Assembly (NCBI RefSeq): GCF_030864355.1
Contig: NC_083397.1
Location: 1,426,001-1,490,000 of the forward strand
Length of the DNA stretch: 64,000 nucleotides
Direction: 5' to 3'
Origin: Cutaneotrichosporon cavernicola
Lineage: Eukaryota; Basidiomycota; Tremellomycetes; Trichosporonales; Trichosporonaceae
Shown piece after piece: positions 26,841 through 37,352 of this stretch (positions are counted from its first letter, which is position 1; each line of letters begins with the position of its first letter). A program made the translations under genes and the position numbers. Under the pieces are notes generated by a model. That model had not been told where the DNA came from. It made no database searches and saw only the letters and a program-made list of their open reading frames with translations.

Positions 26841-27587
26841 TTATGGCTTGGGGCCGGTAACGCGTCGCCGCTTCTTCTTCGAGCTTCCGCTTGATCGTCG
26901 TGAAGTCGGTTGCGAGCGGCTCGGAGGAGGTGCAACACCGTCAAAGATCGACTTGTGCACAACCTCGTCGGGGGCCGAGACTACGCGTGGCCGCGAGCCA
27001 AAGCTGTGTCGGCTCGAGGACGCGCGGGAACGACGTGATGTCGCCGAGTGTGCTGGGGAAATCATACCGCCGGGAGGAGAAGATTCGGGACGTGGTGGTG
27101 AGGGAGAGGGTGTGCGTGAAGATGTGGCCGAATCTGAGAGAGGAGAGACCGAGCGGCCAGTGTACCCGCTGATCGGGCGCATGTGGCTGAAGTCAGCCCT
27201 GCCACACGCCACATTATTCGATTCGCGCCTCGAGCTCTATAGGGGATCTACAAGTAACCATACTCTCTGCTCGCTCCCTCTCGATACCCCACTGGCTCTC
27301 ACGTAGACTCACCTCCCAGCAGCGCGGCTGATTTCCGCCATGCGCTCCTTCTGAGCGTGGGTTACGCGGCTCGGCGCTGCCACGCTCATTGTCATGGTTC
27401 CATATCCGTCCTGGCTCGTCACAGACGTGCCACGCGCGCGCGCACGTGCCGGCGCAACCAGGACCTCAGTCTCGGTGTCCTGCGAGTTCAGCCACAGTCG
27501 TGGCACAGACGCGTCTGTTGACGATTAACTCACACTCACACCACCATCGGCACGGCGCCAGCAGCAGAAGACGTCGAGCCAGCCCAT
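26841..27587 (-). CDS. Small Ser/Arg-rich protein with putative N-myristoyl/palmitoyl anchor
   Basis: Three exons, 27587-27540, 27479-27313 and 27186-26841, sum 561 bases, 186 aa. The N-terminus is MGWLDVFCCWRRADGG: Gly at position 2 and a Cys pair at 8-9 next to basic residues. This is the pattern of proteins tethered to membranes by myristoylation plus palmitoylation. The remainder is disordered: PSRVTHAQKERMAEISRAAG, then a long Ser/Pro/Arg region and a lysine-rich end SSKKKRRRVTGPKP that could act as a nuclear signal or membrane-charge patch. Introns use GTGAGT with a GCTGAACTCGCAG or GGCTGACTTCAG 3' end and keep frame. Family not recognised. Confidence 0.65.
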
Positions 27588-30500
27588 GTTCGCGCCGGGC
27601 GTTGTATGGAGCGCGTTTTGCTACAACGACGCAATTGTGGTGATGCAGTGATGCTGTGCAACTCGAGGGCCTTTGTTTGTTCTTATGAATGATGGGTGTG
27701 ATCGGCTTGGTCCAAGCCATTCAGGAGACACCCGAGTCGAGTTCCTGATGGGTGAGTTGGTTTTCTAGTGAAACGACTGGGGCCAAGGACCATGGATTGG
27801 AATGTGCGTTGTTTAGGCGTGGCGCTTGCTTTTGTGTGCGTTCGCGTTATGTGGCAGTCACGAGATTTAACGCAAAAAGTCCCTACTGGCGAGAAAACTC
27901 TGCAAGCGGAGTCGGATTTTTGACTTTGGTAAAGGGGAATTGGTGAATATCGGGGGGAATTTCGCTGGCGGGGAGCCCGTACGGGCGGTACGGGATGACG
28001 AAATACAGGCGTTGGATTTATGGAGGAATTATGGAATGCTTCTTGAGAACGTTGGCTGAGCGGCTGCGTGTTTTTGTATGCCGACAGAGGACCAATGTTG
28101 ACGGGGGCGGTGTTGGGAGACTGGGAAAGGGGATCGCTAACGGACGGAGAGGTAGGGGTACGATATATAATTCATTCATCACGATGTTTCTCGGGGGCTT
28201 GTTCTCGCGCTAGCGTGCTTGCTTTGCTCTTGCCTCGGTTACGCTGCCAGAAATACATGCCTGCCACCAGCAGGCCAAGAACAAGGAAGTAATGGCTCGG
28301 GGCTGGCGTGCTTGGCTTACACAATCACAGTGCTGGGATACGGGCCTACGTAGGAGGGGCGCAAGGGCACTGTGGGATTGAGGCACGCGTCATTCCTGGC
28401 CTGAATGTTGTGCATACCGCCCTGAGATTGAACTAGCTTAGCTGAGCAGATGACGAGAGTCGGCTGACAGCTTGCGTGCGTCGTCGGAACCGCCGCTACA
28501 CGTGCATGTTGCCTCGCTCCCATGCCCGCCAAGTTTCTCGCCACCGGCGTGTCGTCAAGCTCTCAAGCAAAGCACCTCGGTTCTGTAGTTCTGGAATGCC
28601 GTCGCGTGGCACGGTGTTAATGTACGTACATGAGGTTGTTCACACAGCGACAGAAAGTCTCACTTACTTAATTGCACTAGCACCTTTGGCGATCGACAGA
28701 ACTCTAGCGTCCTCCTACTGTTGGGGTTGGTTGGTTCCATCTGTTAGACTTAGCGTACTTGTTGTTCCGCACAGCCGCAGTCAAGCTTTCGGCAGCCTTG
28801 TCGATCAGCGTGAAGCACAATGACACTTCTAACGCATCACTGCCGCTGTGCCTGAAGAGCTTGTTGCGTTTTGATTGGCGCCACGAAACTCTCCGGCAGG
28901 CGACGATGCGCGTACGACGTCGGTACCGCGGCACAAGGGGAGCAAGGGCAAGGGGAACATACATGGCAAGGGTCGTCAGCTGATGACGCCGCTGGCAACC
29001 GGGTAAGTAGGGAGTCACTTGACGTCAACGAAACTCGCATGTCGGCCGTAAATGTGGCCGATGCTTGTTCTAGTTTTTTGTTCTTGGGTACCCACGCGAT
29101 TACTCGGTGATCGGGCGTACTGGGGGTCGAAATTCATTTCGGAGACTATTCGACTTGCAACACGTCAGAGGCGCCGAGTTGGGATGGAGCCCTGTCTTGC
29201 TCATTGCCTGACCTGTGGTGATGATGGTACAGCACTAGCTCAATGGTTGGGTATACTTTGGTGACGCATAGGATCATACAGATCTTGATTCCGCGCAAGG
29301 CCGATTAATCTATTCTCTTGCCGGAAAGGCGGACCGCTTACAGGCTTCCAAAGATGACAACATTGACCGCAAGCTCCACTCGCCGACTGCGGCTGGATGA
29401 AGGAACGCCATCGGCCTCCGCCTCGCCGCGCGGGCGCCGTGCGCCCCACGGGACCGGCCCCTCAACGCGATCCTGGAGCTGCTAAAGCTACCCGCGGGAT
29501 CTGACTCTGCGGATGCGTAATGTCCGGTTCATCGACTTGTCATTGTCAAGGGCCAGAGTGCGGCCTCGGACAGCTCGAGTCCACATGACCAGGCTATCGG
29601 TGTTCTGAAATCGACAGACCGACCCCGCTGCGGACAGCTGCGGAGTCCGGACACTGATGACAAACTAGACGTATTAGTGCCTCCCATTGAGGCCGAAGAT
29701 AATGTTCTATCGGAAGCAGACGGAACACAATAATTGTCCCGCACCTTTAGTTAGTCACCTGAAGGGAACAAAGCTTGAGACTGAACAACACCTCGCCTGT
29801 TCGGAGGAGGGTTCAGAATGTTAGTGGGGATTCCGAAGCTTGGCAGCAGCGCCACTGACATCGCATTGCCTCTGTTGAGGCATTGCGCTCCAACGGAACA
29901 GCGGTCCGCGAACTCGTCATGCCTCGGACTTGACAATGTCATCTCGGACGATACGTCACCCTAATGGCGATGCGCCACGATCCCTCCTCCAATCCCCAGT
30001 TTAGACAGATAGAAACACGGGCATACCGAGCTCACGACCGCTCTGCGTCAGGACCTGCGCACCGGAATTTAAGCAACTAGACCCCAGCCACGCAGCGTGG
30101 CGTTTTGGGTACATTTGGGGTATTGATATATAGTATGGTGATCTTGTAAACGCAGATCGCGTCATGTACAGATCCAAGAGAAGCATAGGCAGCTGCCGAT
30201 CTGGAAAACACCGAAGAGGCCGTGCGCGTCTGTGCGAAAACCGATGATGGCCGTTTGGCACCTCCTCCACCCACCCCTTCACTTGAGTATCGTACAGGAC
30301 ATGACCAAGCTGCAGAAGCACAGCGCCCACCACTGCGTACCGTTAGATGGATGGACGCTGGTTGGTTAAGTCCTGGTGGAGCCTGTTGAATCGACGCTAG
30401 CATGTTGGGGATAGCCGAGAAGAATGGCATGGGTAGGGTTGGGGATGATGCGAGGTGCCAACGATCTCATCCCCAACTTGCTGCTGTCCATTGCATACAG

Positions 30501-31180
30501 CCTTGTTATGGTGTTATGGATGCTGAAGCGAGCGAGTTTGTTCGGGTTCTACTTTGATGGGTATTTGCAACCAAGCTAATAAGCATCCCCAACTTGGACC
30601 CTTCCATCCCCAACCTTGATAGCCGATGTGTATATATTTCAATCTTCAATCTCACAGCCGCCCACGTTTGATGGATTCAAATATCTCGCAATCCGAGTCG
30701 AATGCTCCGCACAGCTCCCAGGCATATTCATCGCAGCACCAAAAGTTGGGAATGCGGCAGCGCGGCAGTGGGGAGTTGGGGAGTTGGGTGGATGGAGAAG
30801 AAAGCGGAGCGGGCCGTGTCCGGGCCGGGCTCGCTCGCATTCAGAATGCCGCCGGCTTTGATTGTCAAACGAGAATACACAATTCCCGTTCGGTCCCAGA
30901 TCAGATCTTTCTTTATATCTCAACGTGTTCTCACCTTGACACTACACTCCTTCCAAAACCACCAACAACTCACGACAACTCGAAACATCCCCAACAACCG
31001 CTCTGCCCACCATTACGGCACTGGTTGACCTAACTCTCCCAGAACACGTGCTGCCAACTAGTCGTCACTGAGACCGTGCCTAGACTATTCACCGCGCGGG
31101 TCCGTTCGTGGTTACAGCCCTCTTGCAATCGCCTGCATCCCCAGGATCTTTCCCAACACACCCCACTCACCTAGCACAGC
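27588..31180. other. Gene-poor 3.6-kb stretch upstream of GUT2
   Basis: No supported coding exon, tRNA or transposon reading frame. Open frames here are short, lack family resemblance and lack consistent splice sites. The right end (30400-31000) holds repeated ATCCCCAAC/GTTGGGGAT motifs upstream of GUT2. The left end should contain the promoter of the 27587 gene. A decayed mobile element or long noncoding RNA cannot be excluded by eye. Confidence 0.4.
30404..30995. promoter_or_regulatory. Cluster of six ATCCCCAAC / GTTGGGGAT motifs upstream of GUT2
   Basis: Exact 9-mer copies at 30404-30412 and 30438-30446 (GTTGGGGAT), and at 30469-30477, 30585-30593, 30606-30614 and 30987-30995 (ATCCCCAAC). 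Two of them form an 11-bp inverted repeat, 30438-30448 with 30467-30477. They lie about 190-780 bp upstream of the GUT2 start, fitting a repeated transcription-factor site. The factor is unknown. Confidence 0.55.
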
Positions 31181-33540
31181 ATGTTCCGCGTCGCTGTCCA
31201 GCCAAGACGCACCGCGATCGTGACGGCTACCGCGCTCGTCGTCGGCGGGTCCTATCTGTACATGCAAAAACGGGCACAACTCGACTCGTCCGATGCCCCC
31301 GTCACCAAGCGCCGGCCCTCGCCCCTTTGGGCGCCCATGAGCCGCGACCAGATGCTTGCCCACCTCCGCTCCTCTGGTGCGTTCATCAAGCGCACAGCGC
31401 ACGGCGGACCGGAACCCGGCATGGTGCCCAAGGACGTCAAGCCGAACGACGACGACGACGTGTTTGATCTCCTGATTGTCGGCGGCGGCGCGACAGGTGC
31501 CGGTACGGCTGTTGATGCCGCGTCACGTGGTCTCAAGGTCGCCATGGTTGAGCGCGACGACTTTTCGTCTGGCACTTCGTCGAAGAGTACCAAGCTCGTG
31601 CACGGCGGTGTGCGCTACCTCCAGAAGGCGGTCATGGAGCTCGACTATGAGCAGTACAAGCTCGTCAAGGAGGCACTGCGCGAGCGCCGCATCTTCCTGG
31701 AGACAGCGCCTCACCTCTCTCACATGCTTCCCATCCTCCTGCCGCTCTACGCGTGGTGGCAGCTCCCGTACTACTACGCCGGCTGCAAGGCGTACGACAT
31801 CCTCGCAGGCAAGGAGAACATGGAGAGTTCGTACTGGATGACCAAGGGCAAGGCGCTCGAGGCGTTCCCTATGCTCAAGCCCGACGGGCTGGTTGGCGCC
31901 GTCGTCTACTATGATGGCCAGCACAACGACTCGCGCATGAACATTTCGCTTGTGGCCACAGCGGTGCAGCATGGTGCGATCGTTGCAAACCAGTGCGAGG
32001 TTGTTGCCCTCCACAAGAAGCCTGATCCCGCCCGTGCAGGCGAGGAACGCATCTGCGCCGCGACTCTCAAGGACCGCATGACTGGGGAGGAGTTTGACGT
32101 GCGCTGCCGCGGCGTCATCAACGCCACTGGGCCCTTCTCAGACGGCGTGCGCAAACTCGACGAGCCCAGCGTCCAGGAGATTGTTGCTCCGTCCTCGGGT
32201 GTACACATCACGCTTCCGGTGAGTGACGCATGGTGAACAATGGCTCACAGCAGAACTACTATGGACCTCGGAAGATGGGCCTGCTCGACCCCGCAACGTC
32301 CGATGGACGTGTCATCTTCTTCCTCCCGTGGCAGGGCAACGTCATTGCCGGTACGACCGACTCGCCTACCACTGTGAGCCAGAACCCCATCCCCTCGGAA
32401 GAGGAGATCACCTGGATCCTCGACGAGGTCCGCCGCTACCTCTCGCCCGACATCAAGGTGCGCCGTGGTGACGTCCTGTCAGCGTGGTCGGGTATCCGTC
32501 CCCTTGTGCGCGACCCTGGAGCCAAGAACACCGAGTCGCTTGTGCGCAACCACATGATCAACATCTCAAAGGGTGGCCTCCTCACCATTGCTGGTGGCAA
32601 GTGGACCACCTACCGCGAGATGGCCGAGGAGACGGTCGACGCCGCGATCAAGGAGTTCAACCTCAAGCCCAACGGTCCCTGCCAGACGCACCACATCAAA
32701 TTGATGGGTGCCCACGCCTGGTCTCCAACCATGTACATCAAGCTCATCCAGCAGTTTGGTCTCGAGACGGCTGTCGCAAAGCATCTCGCTGAGAGCTACG
32801 GTGACCGCGCATGGACCGTGGCGTCCATGGCAGAACCAACGGGTGAGAGCTGGCCCATGTACGGCAAGCGCTTGTCGCCACTGTACCCGTACATTGAAGC
32901 CGAGTGTCGCTATGCCGTGCGTCACGAGTTTGCACTCAAGGCGACCGACTTTATCGCGCGCCGTTCCCGCATCTCCTTCCTCAACGTACAGGTGGCGCTT
33001 GAGACGCTTCCCCGTGTGATCGATATCATGGGCGAGGAGCTCGGGTGGGACGGGACACGCAAGGCCGCTGAATTCGACGACGCCGTCCAATTCCTCAAAT
33101 CGATGGGTCTTCCCGCCTCGACCAAGATTACGCTACAGGACGTGCGTGCGCGCAACGGCAAGATTGGCGTTCTGGGTCTCGTGAGCAAGGAGGAGGCAGC
33201 GCTGTACGCCCGTTCCGCATTCAGTCCCAAGGAGCTTGCACGCCTCAAGGAGCAGTTCAAGAGCCTCGACCTGGACCACGACGACCGTATTACCCGCGAG
33301 GACATTCTGCGCGCCATGAAGAATGCCGGGTACGACGCCAACCCCGACATTGCGGCTAGTATCCTCAAGGAAGTCGACTTTACGCGTAAGGGCGCCGTCG
33401 ATTTCCAGGACTTCCTCGATATTGCTGCTGGCCTCAAAGAGCTCCAGCTCGACTCGGCGTTTACTCACCTCGCCAAGCTTGGCGACGACAAGGAGCAGCG
33501 GCCGCGTATCTCGGTCGAGCGCTCGGGTGGTGGCGCCTAA
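31181..33540 (+). CDS. GUT2: FAD-dependent glycerol-3-phosphate dehydrogenase, mitochondrial, with EF-hands
   Basis: Oxidises glycerol-3-phosphate to dihydroxyacetone phosphate at the outer face of the inner mitochondrial membrane, passing electrons to ubiquinone. Two exons, 31181-32218 and 32254-33540, about 774 aa. The N-terminus is basic, followed by a hydrophobic segment (ALVVGGSYLYMQ), as in an inner-membrane protein. The FAD-binding Rossmann motif is LLIVGGGATGAGTAVDAASRG, with HGGVRYL, FFLPWQG, GTTDSP and AGGKWTTYR following. A C-terminal pair of EF-hands is encoded near 33265-33425: DLDHDDRITRED has canonical ligands, while DFTRKGAVDFQD has a Lys at ligand position 5. The metazoan enzyme has Ca-binding EF-hands; this suggests calcium control, an inference. 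The intron ends ACAGCAG, a tandem acceptor. Confidence 0.95.
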
Positions 33541-34231
33541 GTGCGAGCACGGGACATGTTGGCAAGTTGAAAGGTTGTGTTTCAAGGGACATTATGCCCA
33601 TAGGTTTGGTTCAGTCATGTATCAGTTCATCAACCGACGCTTCCCAGACTCTGTGTGACAGTAGATCGGCTCTTCAGGTCTGCAACGCCCGGCACCTCCC
33701 ACGCCCTGCCGACTGACAGAGGGCTGTGACATGCAGAAACAGCCCTGTAGCAGTGGAGCGTGTCCTGTAACAGTCAAGCCTGTCCTGTAGCAGTCACGGC
33801 CGCATCGCAATTGCCATTACCAGCCAAAATCTGGGACACCATTGTAGGTGAGAGGCCGAGACTGTGCAGTGACGATGACTCTGCATGATGGGCCAGACAA
33901 TCGACGGGCGCCACCTGCTCCTGGCAACCATCCAGGCCACAAAGTCCAGGCCACCTTGCAGCAATGGACCTGGAGACAGAGACTGAAACTCAGCGGTCGT
34001 AGCAGGGGAACACAGTTCGAGACAGGACTGGCAGTACGTAAATCGCCGCGCTCTGGCTCGACGGGGTTCCTCGCACACCATGCACTGTCGCAAAAGCCTC
34101 CTCCTCTGTGGCACGGCGGGGTCGAGGGGGTACTGCCACCCGCCACTGCCAGAGCTGCATTGCTAATCACTTGAACTCCGTCGTGCTCGCCCGCTTGCTT
34201 GGCCGGCTCGTACATGCGATACATGATGCGT
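33541..34231. other. Convergent intergenic region GUT2/TIM8
   Basis: About 690 bp between convergent stops. It includes a short imperfect repeat, TCCTGTARCAGTCA, two to three copies between 33750 and 33800. No gene is seen. Confidence 0.4.
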
Positions 34232-34892
34232 CTAGTGCTGCTTCTGCTGCTCGATCTGGCTGACAATGAACAGGGACGTGTCAAGGAAGCGGTCGACGCA
34301 GTTCTCGAGACACGACGCCTCGGACCTGGGGTCAGCCTTGGAGAAATGGGACGCGGCGAGAGAGCGCATCTATGTCGGGCAGAGGCTCGGTCTTGAGAGG
34401 CTCGCTGAAGACCGAGCCTCACCCACGAAGCCTTGGGTTGGGAAAACGTAAATTCCATGGTCCTCCGCAGCCCAGAAAGCCTCAGACTGGGCAGTCGACA
34501 GCCCCTAGGCCCGCACAAACGGTTGACGGCCGACGGCACGAGTTGCTCTAATCTTCTTGGAGCGGGGCACGAGTTGCTTTCTCTTCTTGGAGCAACGCCA
34601 CTTGTCCTCTCTCCACCACACTCACTTGGAGAACTTGGAGCTGATGCTGCCTGTCACGCAGGTGTTCCAACACCGGTCCGTGAGCTCGTGAATGCTGGCC
34701 TGCATCTTGGCCTTGGCGCGCCTGGGGTCAGCGTGTTGTCCATTTGTCGGAGGAAGCCTTCCAAATTCAGTCGACGTACTCGGTCTCGATGAACTCCTGG
34801 AGCTCAGCCTGGCGTCAGCTGCTGTCTTCTTCGTAGATGATACGCACCTGGGTGGCGGCGTCGAACTGGAGGGTCTGCTGCTCTGCGCTCAT
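34232..34892 (-). CDS. TIM8: Mitochondrial intermembrane-space chaperone Tim8
   Basis: Small Tim protein that, with Tim13, chaperones hydrophobic inner-membrane precursors across the intermembrane space. Four exons: 34892-34848, 34808-34780, 34721-34626 and 34325-34232; total 264 bases, 87 aa, the usual size. The twin CX3C signature is CWNTC and CLENC, preceded by the Tim8 phrase IHELTDRCWNTC and followed by CVDRFLDTSLFIV. No single open frame covers it, because exons are 29-96 nt. The 300-nt third intron contains an imperfect 28-bp direct repeat with the core TCTTCTTGGAGC (34550-34595). Start MSAEQQTLQF at 34892. It is divergent from the FAM32A-like gene with 150 bp between. Confidence 0.9.
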
Positions 34893-35042
34893 GATGTTTT
34901 GGGTGGTGGAAGGATGGTTGCCGCAGGTCGACTTTCAAGCAGCGAAAAGTATCTTAAACGGTCCCTCTGCTATGAGGTCACGACTCGCCACCCAACTCGA
35001 ACTTGAACATCCCACCCTTGAGCTATCATCCAACTGTCAGTT

Positions 35043-35685
35043 ATGAGCGACTACGCCGTGCCCCGCCCGGGCGGATCGCTCAAGTTCAAGGGCGACAGCG
35101 ACAAGTACATCTCATCCTGGTTCAAGCTGATGGCAGGAAGAAGAAGAAGAAGAAGTCGCACGCGCCAGATGACCGCGCGCGCAAGGAGGCAGACGTCACC
35201 ATCGCGGCCGAGAGCTCGAAGCGCGGGCGTGATTCCGACAACGAGCGTAGCGGCGACCGTGACGAGCGCCGTCGCGACCGGCGTGGGAGCGCATCCGCGT
35301 CTGCATCGCCCGCGCCTCCGCCGTCTGGGAGCTCGGGGAGACGAATCACGGAGGCGGAGCGCCGGTTCGAAGAGGTGCAGCGCAAGCGTCGCGATGAGCG
35401 GGTCAAGAAGACCGCGCACCTCTCGCACAAGGATCGTGTAGCGCAGCTCAATGCGCGCCTGGATTCGATGAGCGAGCACTACGACATGCCTCGTGTGAGT
35501 AGTACCGGAAGAGACAGGAACAACAAGCAAAGCGACGGCAACGGCGGGAGCGAGGAAGGCGCGCAGAGCTGCGAGAGCGAGCAGAGCGGGAAGGGGGGTG
35601 GAACAGGGAAGGCGGTCGGAATTGTGGCCTCAGTCGCAGTCGCAATGGGATCAAGTAGAGCTGACTCCAGATCGGACCCGGCTAA
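35043..35685 (+). CDS. FAM32A-family nuclear protein (spliceosome-associated)
   Basis: Three exons, 35043-35104, 35137-35494 and 35671-35685; 435 bases, 144 aa. The N-terminus MSDYAVPRPGGSLKFKGDSDK is followed by a run of seven lysines and a charged Arg/Asp/Ser region. Then comes the family's conserved end: RITEAERRFEEVQRKRRDE, LSHKDRVAQLNARLDSMSEHYDMPR, with final exon IGPG. FAM32A ends 'HYDIPKV...', so the five-codon last exon (CTGACTCCAG acceptor) is well supported. Human FAM32A is found in the catalytic spliceosome, where it supports exon ligation; the same role here is inferred. Intron 1 is 32 nt. The acidic/basic middle insert is longer than in human. Confidence 0.88.
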
Positions 35686-36060
35686 AGGGAGCGGCATGCC
35701 GCAAGGTGTGCCGCTATCGAGTTCTTGTATTATCATTATACGACGTGCATGTATGCTTCAGAAGATGAGATTGTGACGAGCGACAAGTTCTCCCCTAGCT
35801 TGAAAGCACCTCCACAACAGTCACCGACCAAGGTGGAGGAAGGTGGGTGGTGACACGAGGTGCGAGGCCACAACAAGCTCAAGATAGCTTTGAACCGTTG
35901 ATCCGCCGACCCATTCTGCCCCACGCCCCACGCCCCACGCCCATCCTTCCTTCTGTTCCACGCATGTCAGTGTGGCACATGCAGTTGAATCCACAAAAAT
36001 GCGTTCAAAACTCGCTTTTGAAGCCTCCAGTTGCAGAATCATCGAGCTGCAGTAAAGAGG
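35686..36060. other. Intergenic region between FAM32A-like gene and U6
   Basis: About 375 bp downstream of FAM32A and of the U6 terminator. It contains CCCACGCCCCACGCCCCACGCC repeats near 35920-35945. No gene is seen. Confidence 0.4.
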
Positions 36061-36122
36061 AAAAATATTACCGCCTAAGCGGCCCTCTCTGAACATTTGT
36101 TTGTCATCCTTATGCAGGGGCA

Positions 36123-36154
<32 letters not shown>

Positions 36155-36180
36155 ATTGTGCCGGGGGCGAACCCCCGGCG
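36061..36180 (-). ncRNA. U6: U6 spliceosomal snRNA
   Basis: Reading the minus strand gives the invariant U6 core: AAAATTGGAACGATACAGAG, the ACAGAGA box and AGC triad (GATTAGCAT), then the internal stem-loop region TGCCCCTGCATAAGGATGACA. The gene ends in a T5 run at 36065-36061, a Pol III terminator. The 5' end is a perfect 8-bp stem capped by TTCG (36179-36160). Just before the terminator is a small hairpin, CCGC-TTAG-GCGG. A TATA-like GTATAC lies at 36216-36211, about 30 bases upstream. No intron interrupts the catalytic core, unlike some fungal U6 genes. The exact 5' end is inferred. Confidence 0.95.
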
Positions 36181-37352
36181 ACAGCTATGGGCTGTGCGAC
36201 GTACTGGAGAGTATACTGATGTGGGCAGAGCCTTGGCGGCGACTCGGAAAACGAAAGATGTGGCGACTTTACGACTCTGAACAGTGATTGGGCCGGCTGT
36301 TACTCGGCCGAGAGGTTTCGTACCGGGGGAGTGCAATAAAAGGTACGATTGCGTATCACGTGGTAAATCACGTGACTTATGATTGACACTTCCTCCCTCG
36401 GCCAGCTCCGATCTGAAATGGCTGGTTGATCTGGGGACTAGTTCCTTTGTCGCTCAACGTACAAGTCTTGATCTTCGCAAAGCAGGCCCACCTGCACTCG
36501 ACACTGGAGGGCAAGTTAAGCGCGGTCGGATGGTGCGGAGGCTAGGTAGTTCTCTAAGTGTGCTGTTCTGCGACACTGCTTGGTTCTCGCGCTTCCCCTT
36601 ACCGTGGCTTCTCACACTACCTCGTCCGCATAATGCTACTTGGCACTCACTCTTCCTCGTCCGCATAATGCTGCTTGGCACTCACTCTACCAATGACGCT
36701 AACCATCTGGCGCATATTGCGCATCGATCTCTACAGGAGTATGAGCCACGCGCTTTACAGACGCCGCCTGCGGCCTGTGCCAGTCATGGGCATTAATGCC
36801 CATCCGGACAATGGGCTAGCCCGGCATTGGAGGGTCGCTCGCGTCCGTTGGTGGCTAGGCTCTGGTGTCGAGGGGTAGAGGAACTTAGGACGTTACCAGC
36901 ATGGCTGCCAGGTATGTCCATATAGTAAACGGCCGATGCTCGTGCAATCGCGGACATCGGGAGGCGTCACGAACCAACCACGCCATCCACAAGTCGTAAA
37001 TTCGCATCGAGAGCCCATGGACCACGCTGCATGCCTGCAACGCAGCGTAGCAGCTTCGTGCACGCATGTCAGAGTGATCGAGTGTGTGCCATGCAGCTCC
37101 ATTGTCATCCTGCTCCGTTGCAGAGCCACAGAACCCTACCTCTCGCTGTCTGGCGCACATTCACTCCTCCTTAGATTGAACAAGTCTGGCATGGTCGACA
37201 CACACTTGTGTATCTGTATTTGCATCTTTGCGTTTGAACCCGTTGGTTCATTTAACACGTTGACACTACACACGCTCATCATCTCTATCCAGCACCTTCC
37301 TTCTCCCACTAATCCATCCGTCATCAAGTCACAACATCAACTGTCCGTCAAC
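36181..37352. promoter_or_regulatory. Upstream region of U6 and of the F-box gene
   Basis: About 1.17 kb between the divergent U6 and F-box genes. It has a U6 TATA-like element (36211-36216), two CACGTG E-boxes (36357-36362 and 36369-36374) and a 35-bp tandem duplication (36620-36689). No exon with convincing coding character, although the frame upstream of the F-box ATG is open. Confidence 0.5.
36620..36689. repeat. 35-bp tandem duplication
   Basis: Units 36620-36654 and 36655-36689 share the core CCGCATAATGCTRCTTGGCA and differ by a single A/G plus the final bases. Confidence 0.9.
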
